Source: Vulcanimicrobiota bacterium
GTDB lineage: Bacteria > Vulcanimicrobiota > Vulcanimicrobiia > Vulcanimicrobiales > Vulcanimicrobiaceae
Reading direction: 5' to 3'
Assembly: GCA_003168375.1 (NCBI GenBank)
Contig: PMSI01000001.1
Coordinates: 1,054,001 to 1,118,000, forward strand
DNA: 64,000 nt
The notes under the pieces: model-generated
What the model was told of the DNA's origin: nothing
The model's input: the letters and a program-made list of their open reading frames with translations, nothing else
Databases searched by the model: none
Position numbers and translations under genes: made by a program
Shown: in pieces, positions 18,126-26,793 of the stretch
Layout: every line of letters starts with the position of its first letter
How positions within the stretch are numbered: the stretch's first letter is position 1

Positions 18126-19178
18126 ATGGGTTTAGCAATCACTGCGCCACGCGTTGCGTCCGTGGCTTGCAATTCCGATGGCCGGCTCGAGGTCTTCTGC
18201 ATCGGAACGAACCACGCACTCTACAACAATTGGCAAACGGCGCCGCACGCCGGCCCGTGGTCGGGATGGAACTCACTCGGGGGCGTGCTCACCAGCGTTC
18301 CCGCGGTCGCGGATAACTCCGACGGCCGGCTGGAAGTCTTCGCGCGCGGCACCAACAACGCGCTCTACCACATTTGGCAAACGGCGCCGCACGCAGGGCC
18401 GTGGTCCGCATGGAGCTCATTGGGCGGCGTTATCACGAGCGATTCCGACGTCGCGCTCAACTCCGACGGGCGGCTCGAGGTGTTCGCGCGCGGTACCAAC
18501 AACGCGCTCTACCACATCTGGCAGACTGCTCCCCACGCGGGACCGTGGTCGTCGTGGAGCTCGCTGGGCGGTGTGATCACGGGCGATCCCGCCGTGGCGC
18601 TCAACTCCGACGGGCGGCTTGAGGTTTTCGCCCGCGGTACCAACGACGCGCTCTACCACATATGGCAAACTGTGCCGCATGCAGGTCCATGGTCCGGATG
18701 GAGCTCGCTGGGCGGCGTCATCACCAGCGATCCCGCCGTCGCCGTCAACTCCGACGGGCGGCTCGAGGTGTTCGCGCGCGGTACCAACAACGCGCTCTAC
18801 CACATCTGGCAGACTGCGCCGCATGCGGGACCGTGGTCGTCGTGGAGCTCGCTGGGCGGCGTGATCACAAGCGACCCCGCCGTGGCGCGCAACTCCGACG
18901 GGCGGCTTGAGGTGTTCGCTCGCGGTACGAGCAGCGCGCTGTATCACATCTGGCAAACGGCGCCGCATGCCGGGCCGTGGTCGAACTGGGATTCGCTGGG
19001 CGGCGACATCACCAGCGATCCGATCGCCATCGACAACTCCGACGGCCGGCTCGAGGCGTTCGCGCGCGGCACCGACAAGGCGCTGCATCACATCTGGCAA
19101 ACGGCGCCGCATGCCGGGCCGTGGTCGAACTGGAGCTCACTCGGAGGCGTCCTGATCGACGATCCGCTGGTCATCTAG
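18126..19178 (+). CDS. Seven-bladed propeller lectin (PLL/tectonin-like)
   Basis: 350 residues built almost wholly from seven copies of a 48-residue unit; each contains NSDGRLEVFARGTN, ALYHIWQTAPHAGPWS and W-SLGGVI elements. Seven such units form a closed beta-propeller in the PLL family of Photorhabdus lectins, where aromatic pockets between blades bind fucose or O-methylated sugars. No signal peptide or membrane segment is visible, so the protein is cytosolic or exported by another route. Repeats 2-6 are nearly identical also in DNA (144-bp period), indicating recent expansion or ongoing gene conversion. An HNH or toxin partner is not present. Confidence 0.88.
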   Translation: MGLAITAPRVASVACNSDGRLEVFCIGTNHALYNNWQTAPHAGPWSGWNSLGGVLTSVPAVADNSDGRLEVFARGTNNALYHIWQTAPHAGPWSAWSSLGGVITSDSDVALNSDGRLEVFARGTNNALYHIWQTAPHAGPWSSWSSLGGVITGDPAVALNSDGRLEVFARGTNDALYHIWQTVPHAGPWSGWSSLGGVITSDPAVAVNSDGRLEVFARGTNNALYHIWQTAPHAGPWSSWSSLGGVITSDPAVARNSDGRLEVFARGTSSALYHIWQTAPHAGPWSNWDSLGGDITSDPIAIDNSDGRLEAFARGTDKALHHIWQTAPHAGPWSNWSSLGGVLIDDPLVI

Positions 19179-19179
19179 C

Positions 19180-19194
19180 GCGGTTTGGAACCGC
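19180..19194 (+). terminator. Short hairpin after the lectin gene
   Basis: GCGGTT-TGG-AACCGC is a perfect 6-bp stem with a 3-base loop one base after the lectin stop codon. No T-run follows, so it may be a weak terminator or a 3'-end stabiliser. Confidence 0.4.
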
Positions 19195-19253
19195 AATCGT
19201 ACCCGGCGTCCCCGCCAAGGACGGTACCGTGAGCACCGTGACGCTTACGTTGC

Positions 19254-20371
<1,118 letters not shown>

Positions 20372-20408
20372 CCGCGACCTTCCTCTTGCGAGATCGTTTC
20401 ATAGCGTG

Positions 20409-21089
20409 ATGACCCCTCGCCGTCCCGTCCTTCACCTGGCGCTCTTGCTCGGCGTCGCGCTGAGCTGCGGCGCAGCCGCGCCCGCCGCCGCCCCGGGGCA
20501 GAACGGGCTCTCGACGCCGGACTACCGGATCGAGACGAGCGAGACGCATTGGAACTTCAACACCGGCGACTTCACGATGCCGCACCGCGTGCGCTTCTTC
20601 CGTCCCGGTACCGACGCGGTCGGCGACAAGGCGAACGGAAACTCGAAGCAAGGGACCGCAACGCTGATCGGCAGCGTCGTCGTGCACGACAGCGGGAACG
20701 CGACCGAAGCGGGCGATGCAGCGTACAAGGGGAGCGGCCCGGCCACGCTCATCTGCGACAAGCTCGAGATCGATTCGAAGCAGAAGCTCTACACCGCGAC
20801 GGGCAACGTCCACTTCTCGCAAGGCGCGCGCACCGGCACCGCCGATCACGCCGTGCTGAACCGGGCCAACGGGCTGCTGCATCTCGACGGCAACGTCCAC
20901 CTCAGCGAAAACGGCTCGACGCTTTCGGCCGACTCGGTCGACTACAATCTCAACACCAAAGATGCCGACGTCCACGGTAACCCTGCGGCGATGACGCAGC
21001 CCGCGAACCGGCCGGCTCCGCCGCCCAGTGCGCCGCCTTCGCAAAAGCCGAAGCCGAAGCCGAAGCCGTCGCCGACACGGAAACCGTAA
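20409..21089 (+). CDS. LptA/OstA-like periplasmic protein, copy 1
   Basis: 226 residues with a signal peptide (about 1-25), then an OstA-type beta-jellyroll: DYRIETSETHWNFNTGDF, LICDKLEIDSKQKLYTATGN and TADHAVLNRANGLLHLDGNV are the repeating half-turns of LptA/LptD N-domain proteins, which carry LPS across the periplasm. The tail is Pro/Lys-rich. A GTG three bases upstream is an alternative start. It is followed after five bases by a paralogue, and lies after mreB on the same strand, so cell-envelope biogenesis is the likely common theme. Confidence 0.82.
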   Translation: MTPRRPVLHLALLLGVALSCGAAAPAAAPGQNGLSTPDYRIETSETHWNFNTGDFTMPHRVRFFRPGTDAVGDKANGNSKQGTATLIGSVVVHDSGNATEAGDAAYKGSGPATLICDKLEIDSKQKLYTATGNVHFSQGARTGTADHAVLNRANGLLHLDGNVHLSENGSTLSADSVDYNLNTKDADVHGNPAAMTQPANRPAPPPSAPPSQKPKPKPKPSPTRKP

Positions 21090-21094
21090 CGCCG

Positions 21095-21811
21095 ATGCAG
21101 GCGACGGCGCGCGCGTTGTTGGTGGGCCTCGCGGTCGTCGCGCTCTGCGCCGGCGCCGCACCCTCGCCCCGACCGTCGCCGGCTGCGCCGCCCTCGCCGG
21201 CCGCCGCGCAGTCGTCCGCGCCGAACAAGTCGCTGCCCTCGCTTGAGACGCCGTTCTACAAGATCGAGACCGACGAGATCAGCCGCAAAGCGAACGGCGA
21301 TTTCACGATGCCGCACAAAGTCACGTTCTCGCGCCCGGGGAGCGACGGTACGGCGAATCAGGCCGAAGGGAACGACAAGCGCAGCACGATCACGCTGATC
21401 GGCAACGTCGTGATCCACGACAACGGGAACGCGCCGGAGGCTGATTCCAACGACGAGTACGCCAAAGGCGGACCCTCGACGCTGACCTGCGACCGGCTCG
21501 ACGTCGACGCGAAGGCGAAGGTCTACATCGCTATCGGTCACGTCCACTTCGAGCAGGGCATACGAAAGGCCGACGCCGATCGCGGCGTGCTGAACCGGGG
21601 CACCGGGATGCTGCACCTGCAAGGTCACGTGAAGACATCGGAGGGCGACTCTTCGCTGCGTGCTGACGAGATGGACTACAATCTCAACAGCAAGCACGTG
21701 CTCTCCGACGGCAAACCGATCATCATCAAGCAGCCGGTGCCGACGTCCGCGCCCGGCTCAGCCTCGCCGACTCCGGCGCCCAAGAGACGCCGGCTGCCGA
21801 TACCGATTTGA
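21095..21811 (+). CDS. LptA/OstA-like periplasmic protein, copy 2
   Basis: 238 residues with a signal peptide and Pro/Ala-rich linker (to about residue 45). It then matches copy 1 closely in organisation: FYKIETDEISRKANGDFTMP, LTCDRLDVDAKAKVYIAIGHV and LNRGTGMLHLQGHV. The C-terminus is again Pro-rich and basic. The two copies clearly arose by tandem duplication and have since diverged. They may form hetero-oligomers in a lipid-transport bridge or serve different lipids. Its stop overlaps the TTG start of rarA. Confidence 0.82.
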   Translation: MQATARALLVGLAVVALCAGAAPSPRPSPAAPPSPAAAQSSAPNKSLPSLETPFYKIETDEISRKANGDFTMPHKVTFSRPGSDGTANQAEGNDKRSTITLIGNVVIHDNGNAPEADSNDEYAKGGPSTLTCDRLDVDAKAKVYIAIGHVHFEQGIRKADADRGVLNRGTGMLHLQGHVKTSEGDSSLRADEMDYNLNSKHVLSDGKPIIIKQPVPTSAPGSASPTPAPKRRRLPIPI

Positions 21812-23199
21812 TCGGGCTGTTCGACAGCGGCGAAGAAGGCGGCGGCAAGAGCGTGCGCGAGCCGCTCGCCGCGCGAATGCGCCCGCGCACGCTCGACGAG
21901 TTCGTCGGACAGGAGCAGATCGTCGGGCCGGGGCGCGCGCTGCGGCGCGCGATCGAATCCGACCAAGTTCCCTCGATGATCCTCTGGGGTCCGCCGGGAA
22001 CCGGCAAGACGACGCTGGCGCGCATCATCGCCAACCAGACCGGCGCGCATTTCGCCGCGCTCTCGGCGGTCAGCGCCGGCGTCGCCGACCTGCGCCGGGT
22101 CGTCGCCGACGCGCGCAAGCTGCGCGCCGCAGGGCGGCGCACGGTCATGTTCATCGACGAGATCCACCGCTTCAACAAGGCGCAGCAGGACGCGGTGCTG
22201 CCGTACGTCGAGGACGGCACCGTCACGCTGATCGGCGCGACGACCGAGAACCCGTCGTTCGAAGTCAACTCAGCGCTGCTCTCGCGCTCGCGCGTGTTCG
22301 TTCTGAAAGCACTCGGCGACGACGACGTGCGCGTGCTGGTCGAGCGCGCGCTGAGCGATTCCGAGCGCGGGCTCGGCAAGCAGCAGATCGACCTGGTGCC
22401 GGACGCGCTCGAAGCGCTGGTCAACCTCGCCAACGGCGACGCGCGCTCGGCGCTCAGCACGCTCGAGTTCGCGGCGTCGTCCGCGCCGAAGCGCGAGGAC
22501 GGCAAGCGCGTCGTCGACGTGCAGACGATCGCCGACGCGCTGCAGCGCCGCGCGACCGGCTACGACAAGTCCGGAGACTCGCACTACGACACGATCAGCG
22601 CGTTCATCAAGACGATCCGCGGCAGCGATCCGGATGCCGCGGTGTACTGGCTGGCGCGCATGATCGATGCCGGCGAGGATCCGCTGTTCATCGCGCGCCG
22701 GCTCGTGATCCTCGCCAGCGAAGACGTCGGCCTCGCCGACAAACACGCGCTGCCGCTCGCCCTCGCGGCGCAGCAAGCGGTGCACTTCGTGGGAATGCCC
22801 GAAGGCCACTTCGCGCTGGCGCACGCGGTGCTGTACCTCGCCACGGCACCCAAGTCGAACACCGTCGGGCGCGCGTACGGCGCCGCCCTCGACGACGTCG
22901 AATCGACGCGCAACGATCCGATCCCGCTCCACCTGCGCAACGCGCCGACGAAGCTGATGCGCAACCTCGGCTACGGCGAGGGCTACCGCTACGCGCACAC
23001 CGACTACGCCGAGATGGACGCCGAGGGCGACCTGCCCCCGGCGGTCGCGCTGCAGTCGAACCTCCCCGAGGCGCTCGGCGACCGCACCTACTTCCAGCCG
23101 ACGAAACAGGGCGATGAAGCGCGGCTCCGCGCCTGGATCGACGCACGCCGCGGCAGCGCGCAAGCGGCCGATAGCGATCCGTTCGGCGACGATGAGTAG
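21808..23199 (+). CDS. rarA: Replication-associated recombination ATPase RarA
   Basis: 463 residues of the AAA+ clamp-loader-like family (MgsA/RarA, WRNIP1 homologues) acting at stalled forks. Features: RPRTLDEFVGQEQIVGPG, Walker A GPPGTGKTT (about residue 62), Walker B FIDEIHRFNKAQQD, sensor-1 IGATTENPSFEVN, then the tetramerisation C-domain with the conserved YDKSGDSHYDTISAFIKTI and DPDAAVYWLARM. The TTG start overlaps the preceding TGA (TTGA). It is likely co-transcribed with the LptA-like genes. Confidence 0.96.
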   Translation: MIGLFDSGEEGGGKSVREPLAARMRPRTLDEFVGQEQIVGPGRALRRAIESDQVPSMILWGPPGTGKTTLARIIANQTGAHFAALSAVSAGVADLRRVVADARKLRAAGRRTVMFIDEIHRFNKAQQDAVLPYVEDGTVTLIGATTENPSFEVNSALLSRSRVFVLKALGDDDVRVLVERALSDSERGLGKQQIDLVPDALEALVNLANGDARSALSTLEFAASSAPKREDGKRVVDVQTIADALQRRATGYDKSGDSHYDTISAFIKTIRGSDPDAAVYWLARMIDAGEDPLFIARRLVILASEDVGLADKHALPLALAAQQAVHFVGMPEGHFALAHAVLYLATAPKSNTVGRAYGAALDDVESTRNDPIPLHLRNAPTKLMRNLGYGEGYRYAHTDYAEMDAEGDLPPAVALQSNLPEALGDRTYFQPTKQGDEARLRAWIDARRGSAQAADSDPFGDDE

Positions 23200-23202
23200 G
23201 TG

Positions 23203-23232
23203 TTGACAATATACATCACTATGATGTATATT
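23203..23232 (+). promoter_or_regulatory. Promoter of the toxin-antitoxin pair
   Basis: TTGACA at 23203-23208 and TATATT at 23227-23232, 18 bp apart, form a near-consensus housekeeping promoter, rare in this GC-rich window. It starts three bases after the rarA stop and drives the RHH/PIN genes. The operator palindrome covers the spacer and the -10 box. Confidence 0.8.
23208..23232. promoter_or_regulatory. Perfect palindromic operator of the antitoxin
   Basis: AATATACATCA and TGATGTATATT are perfect 11-bp inverted arms separated by CTA. The site overlaps the promoter, as expected for autorepression by a ribbon-helix-helix antitoxin (alone or with bound toxin) placed directly downstream. Confidence 0.85.
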
Positions 23233-23289
23233 CGGGAGAGGACTCTGGCCGCGACTTAGAAGCGCGGGGCCCGACTACGGAGACCGATC

Positions 23290-23550
23290 GTGAAACGCAC
23301 CAACTTTTACGTCGACGACGAGCGTCTCGCGGCGCTCAAGCTCGTCTCCACGACCGAGCGCGTCTCGGTCTCCGATCTCGTCCGCGAAGGCATCGACCGG
23401 GTCATCCGCGAGCGGATGCATGGAAAGCCCGATCGCGCTACGCTCCGTGCGGACCTTCAGGAGTTTCTCCGCCGCTACGCCGGCAAGGGACCAAAGCGGG
23501 CACCTGAAGAGATCGAGGACCTCGTCACGGCCGTCATGGACGAACGCTAG
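23290..23550 (+). CDS. Ribbon-helix-helix (CopG-like) antitoxin
   Basis: 86 residues. The N-terminus KRTNFYVDDERLAALKLVS, followed by VSVSDLVREGIDRVI, is the beta strand plus two helices of RHH DNA-binding dimers. The C-terminal 40 residues are charged and helical and would wrap the toxin. A GTG-A-AACGC start follows GGAG. The PIN toxin gene follows after 37 bp. It probably binds the 25-bp palindrome upstream and neutralises the nuclease. Confidence 0.88.
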   Translation: MKRTNFYVDDERLAALKLVSTTERVSVSDLVREGIDRVIRERMHGKPDRATLRADLQEFLRRYAGKGPKRAPEEIEDLVTAVMDER

Positions 23551-23587
23551 ACCGCCCAGGCGCTCGCGTCGGCCTCGGAGACTATTG

Positions 23588-23980
23588 ATGAAGGCCGTCA
23601 TCGACACCGGGGTGCTCATATCCGCCGCCCTCGCCATCAGCGCGGGGAGTGCATCGCGGTCCCGACAGCTCGTCGAAAACGGGCTCACCGGCGAGCGATA
23701 TGAGATCGTGACATTGGAGCCCATGTTGCGCGAACTCGCGGATGTTCTCTCGCGCCCGCGAATCGGTCTCGACGCCCAGTACGCTGCGGCGTTCGTCGAA
23801 CGCGTCGTTTCCGTCGCAACGATCATCGCGATTCGCGGTCTCGCGATGGGATGCCGGGACCCTCGCGACGACAAGGTGCTCGAAACCGCACTGAACGCGA
23901 ATGTACGCGCGTTCGTCGAGGCGATGAACGGGCCCGACTTTAGCGCGTTGGTGGCAGCCGCACTGGTCGCAATGCCGTGA
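23588..23980 (+). CDS. PIN-domain toxin (COG1569-like RNase)
   Basis: 130 residues. Acidic metal ligands fit the PIN fold: VIDTGVLISA (Asp6), LEPMLRELADVLSRP (Glu) and GCRDPRDDKVLETAL (Asp pair). ATG at 23588 has GGAG eight bases upstream; upstream frame extension lacks homology. As the partner of the RHH protein it is expected to cleave RNA when released. Family members of this 'putative toxin-antitoxin PIN' type are typically 130-145 residues, so it looks intact. Confidence 0.88.
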   Translation: MKAVIDTGVLISAALAISAGSASRSRQLVENGLTGERYEIVTLEPMLRELADVLSRPRIGLDAQYAAAFVERVVSVATIIAIRGLAMGCRDPRDDKVLETALNANVRAFVEAMNGPDFSALVAAALVAMP

Positions 23981-24029
23981 CGGCCCTTCGCCGCACCCAG
24001 CCCGCAGCGATCGGGGTTCACCGTAGCAC

Positions 24030-25178
24030 ATGACGCGGATCTATCTCGATCATGCGGCGACGACGCCGGCTCGGCCGGAGGTCGTTGCGGCGATGCTGCC
24101 GTTGCTCGGAGGGGGCTACAATCCGAGCTCGCTGCATGCCGAGGGGCGCGCGGCGCGCGCGGCGCTCGACGCGGCGCGCGAGGCGGTCGCGCGCGTGCTC
24201 GGCGCGTCGCCGCGCGAGATCGTCTTTACCGGCGGCGGTTCTGAGGCCGACGTCCTGGCGGTCGTCGGTGCGGCGCGCGCGCTCGCGGGACGCGGGCGGC
24301 ACGTCGTCACGACGGCGATCGAGCATCACGCGGTCCTTCACGCAGTCGATCTGCTCGAGCGCGACGGCTGGCGCGTGACGCGGCTGCCGGTCGATGCGCG
24401 CGGACTCGTCGATCCGGCCGCATTTGCCGCCGCTCTGACGCCGGAGACGACGCTCGCCAGCGTGATCTGGGCGAACAACGAGATCGGTGTCGTCCAGCCG
24501 GTCGCCGAGCTCGCGCGGCTCGCACGTGCGCGCGGCGTGCTGTTTCACACCGACGCGGTGCAGGCGGCGGGTTGGCTGCCGCTCTCGGTGGACGCACTCG
24601 GGGTCGACCTGCTCTCGCTCTCGGGGCACAAGTTCCACGGTCCGAAGGGCGTCGGGATGTTGTACGTCCGGCAAGGCACGCCGCTCGAGCCGCTGATCGT
24701 CGGCGGCGGTCAGGAGCAGGGCTTGCGCGCCGGGACCGAAGACGTCGCGGGTATCGCCGGGTTCGCGACCGCCCTGACGCTCGCCGAGGCCGAGCGGCCG
24801 GAGACCGCGGCGCGCGTCGCCGCCCTGCGCGACCGCCTCGAAGCCGGGATTCTCGCGAGCGTTCCGGACGCCGTCGTCAACGGGGCCGGTGCGCCGCGGC
24901 TGCCGGGCTGTCTCTCGGTCGCCTTCGCCGACGTGCCGTCGGATGCGCTCCTGATCCGCCTCGATCTCGAAGGGATCGCCGCCGCAGCCGGGAGTGCGTG
25001 CGCGGCCGGCTCGCTCGAGCCGAGCCACGTCGCCGCCGCGATCGGGCTCGACGAGCCGCACCGGCGCGGCGTCATCCGGTTCTCGCTCGGGCGGGCCACC
25101 GGCGCCGCCGAGATCGACGATGTCGTGTTGCGGTTCCCTGCTCTGTTAGCGAGCGTGCGCGGCCCAGTCACGGTGTAG
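24030..25178 (+). CDS. Cysteine desulfurase (NifS/IscS family)
   Basis: 382 residues, PLP-dependent class V enzyme that releases sulfur from cysteine for Fe-S clusters or tRNA thiolation. YLDHAATTPARPEV is at the N-terminus, TAIEHHAVLHAV in the cofactor region, the Schiff-base lysine in LSGHKFHGPKG (about residue 203), and the persulfide cysteine in AAGSACAAGSLEPSHV (about 322). No iscU, sufE or mnmA lies beside it, so the sulfur acceptor is not given by context. Confidence 0.95.
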   Translation: MTRIYLDHAATTPARPEVVAAMLPLLGGGYNPSSLHAEGRAARAALDAAREAVARVLGASPREIVFTGGGSEADVLAVVGAARALAGRGRHVVTTAIEHHAVLHAVDLLERDGWRVTRLPVDARGLVDPAAFAAALTPETTLASVIWANNEIGVVQPVAELARLARARGVLFHTDAVQAAGWLPLSVDALGVDLLSLSGHKFHGPKGVGMLYVRQGTPLEPLIVGGGQEQGLRAGTEDVAGIAGFATALTLAEAERPETAARVAALRDRLEAGILASVPDAVVNGAGAPRLPGCLSVAFADVPSDALLIRLDLEGIAAAAGSACAAGSLEPSHVAAAIGLDEPHRRGVIRFSLGRATGAAEIDDVVLRFPALLASVRGPVTV

Positions 25179-25238
25179 GGGCGCCTAATTGTGGGAAAGG
25201 GCGGACCGTGGCTCTAGCGAGCGCGCGGAGGATCGGTT

Positions 25239-25694
25239 TTGAGTTCGGGCGTTAACTGGTGGGCGATCGTCTTAGATGTCGGGGTCGGCCTTGGCGTGCT
25301 CCTTGTGGGCCTCGGGGTGTTCATCGCTTGCTCGGCCATGGCGAAGACGTTCGCGAGACTCAACGGCACGCTCGATGAAGTGGACCGTCAAATCTCCGCG
25401 CTCTCGGCGCCGGTTGTCGAGACGCTGGCCCATGTCGGCGGCATCGCCGACTCCGCCGACGCCGCCGTTGCGCGTCTGGGCGCGGTGGTAGGGACACTCG
25501 AAACGGTCGCCGGCAGCGTCGGCAACACCGCCAAGCTCGCTTCAGACGCGGTCGCCCCCGCGCTGGTCAACGTCGGCTCTGCGCTCACGGGGATCACCGC
25601 CGGACTGAAGCGGCTCGTCGCCGGACGCCGCGGCAGAACGCCGGACGGCGTACCGGCCACGCCGACCGACGGAGGCGTTCACACCGGTGTCTGA
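25239..25694 (+). CDS. DUF948 (YtxG-like) membrane protein
   Basis: 151 residues: one N-terminal transmembrane helix (about 9-33) and a long Ala/Val-rich amphipathic region (LNGTLDEVDRQISALSAPVV and following) typical of DUF948 proteins, which form coiled coils. The TTG start has GGAGG a few bases upstream. It overlaps the YtxH gene by eight bases and heads the DUF948-YtxH-RsbV-RsbW-sigma cluster. In Bacillus the equivalent ytxG/ytxH pair belongs to the general stress response. Confidence 0.8.
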   Translation: MSSGVNWWAIVLDVGVGLGVLLVGLGVFIACSAMAKTFARLNGTLDEVDRQISALSAPVVETLAHVGGIADSADAAVARLGAVVGTLETVAGSVGNTAKLASDAVAPALVNVGSALTGITAGLKRLVAGRRGRTPDGVPATPTDGGVHTGV

Positions 25695-26007
25695 GGAGCG
25701 CGGCGACGGCGGGGGAGGTCTCGGCGGTTTCGTCACCGGCCTTGCGATCGGCACGCTCGCGGGGGCCGTGCTCGCGATGATCCTCGCCCCGCAATCGGGC
25801 GAAGACACGCGAGATCTTCTCGTCGCCAAAGCGCGCGAAGCGGGAGAACGCGCGCGGGACACCGCCGGTGACGCCGGCGATCTGCTGGCGCGCGGGCGCC
25901 AGATCGTCGCCGATGCGAAGGCCCGCATCGACGGAGCGATCGTCGAAGGCAAAGACGCAGCAGCGCAGCAGCGCACCACTCTCGAGAACGAAAGCAGCGA
26001 AAGCTAG
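25687..26007 (+). CDS. YtxH-domain stress protein
   Basis: 106 residues. A Gly-rich start and one transmembrane segment (GFVTGLAIGTLAGAVLAMI) end in the hallmark LAPQSGEDTRDLL, followed by a charged helix with Ala/Lys/Glu repeats. This is the YtxH/GvpP-like pattern. The GTG start lies inside the DUF948 gene. Eight bases separate it from the RsbV gene. Probably a membrane-associated general-stress protein. Confidence 0.85.
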   Translation: MSEERGDGGGGLGGFVTGLAIGTLAGAVLAMILAPQSGEDTRDLLVAKAREAGERARDTAGDAGDLLARGRQIVADAKARIDGAIVEGKDAAAQQRTTLENESSES

Positions 26008-26015
26008 GAGATACG

Positions 26016-26360
26016 GTGGATATCAAAGTCAACGTTCGTGAGTCAGAAGGCGACGCGTACGTCGTCGACCTCACCGGCGAGATCGACGTCTACACTTCGC
26101 CCAAGGTCAAGGACGCGATCACGGAGCTGATCGATCAGGAACACTACAACCTTGTCATCAACCTCGAGAAGGTGCGCTACATCGATTCGACCGGCCTCGG
26201 CGTCCTCATCGGCGGCCTCAAGCGCGTGCGCGAGCACGGAGGTTCGGTGAATCTCGTGTGCACCAACCCGCAGATCAAGAAGATCTTCGACATCACCGGG
26301 CTCGTGAAGATCTTCGGGATCTTCGACGACGAGCAAAGCGCGATGAAGGCGCTGGTGTGA
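26016..26360 (+). CDS. Anti-anti-sigma factor (STAS domain, RsbV/SpoIIAA-like)
   Basis: 114 residues, one STAS domain. YVVDLTGEIDVYTSPKVKD is the N-terminal strand-helix, and the phosphorylatable serine is in YIDSTGLGVLIGG (about residue 58). In the dephosphorylated state it would bind the RsbW-type kinase and free the sigma factor. ATG is preceded by AGGAGATA. The stop overlaps the next start (GTGA). Confidence 0.95.
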   Translation: MDIKVNVRESEGDAYVVDLTGEIDVYTSPKVKDAITELIDQEHYNLVINLEKVRYIDSTGLGVLIGGLKRVREHGGSVNLVCTNPQIKKIFDITGLVKIFGIFDDEQSAMKALV

Positions 26361-26791
26361 ACCCGGCTCTCCTCGAAGTGTCTTCTCACGGCACGGTCGA
26401 ACTGAAGATCCCCGGCCGCGCGGAGTGGGTGGCTGTCGCGCGCCTCGCGGTCGCGGCGGTGGCCAGTCGCCTGCGCTTCTCGGTCGACGAGATCGAGGAT
26501 ATCAAGCTCGCCATCGCCGAGGCCTGTACCAACTCGATCCAGAGCGCCGGCGGCGAGGATGCCGGAACGATCGAGATCGTCTGCGACGCGCTCGAGGACG
26601 AGCTCCGCGTCACAGTCCGCGACCACTCTCCAGCGGCTCACCTCGAACCCCTGAAAAAAGGCGGGCTCGCCGAGGGCCGCACCGAAGAACTGGGCGTGTT
26701 CCTGATTCGCGCCCTGATGGACAGCGTCGACTACACGAGCGATCCGCACACCGGTACGGAACTCGTCATGGCGAAGCGCGTTACCGTCTAG
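26357..26791 (+). CDS. Anti-sigma serine kinase (RsbW/SpoIIAB-like)
   Basis: 144 residues from GTG at 26357. The GHKL ATPase N-box is IKLAIAEACTNSIQSA (about residues 50-65), and the ATP lid region is TVRDHSPAAHLEPL then EELGVFLIRALMD. It holds the sigma factor inactive and phosphorylates the STAS protein encoded just upstream. The G1 box is degenerate compared with Bacillus RsbW (DHSP instead of DxGxG), which is common in distant relatives. It overlaps rsbV by four bases and lies two bases before the sigma gene. Confidence 0.92.
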   Translation: MNPALLEVSSHGTVELKIPGRAEWVAVARLAVAAVASRLRFSVDEIEDIKLAIAEACTNSIQSAGGEDAGTIEIVCDALEDELRVTVRDHSPAAHLEPLKKGGLAEGRTEELGVFLIRALMDSVDYTSDPHTGTELVMAKRVTV

Positions 26792-26793
26792 CC

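Noticed and set aside
18126-19178. CRISPR-like regular 144-bp spacing
   Set aside because: The period is a multiple of three, the frame is open throughout and the units encode propeller blades.
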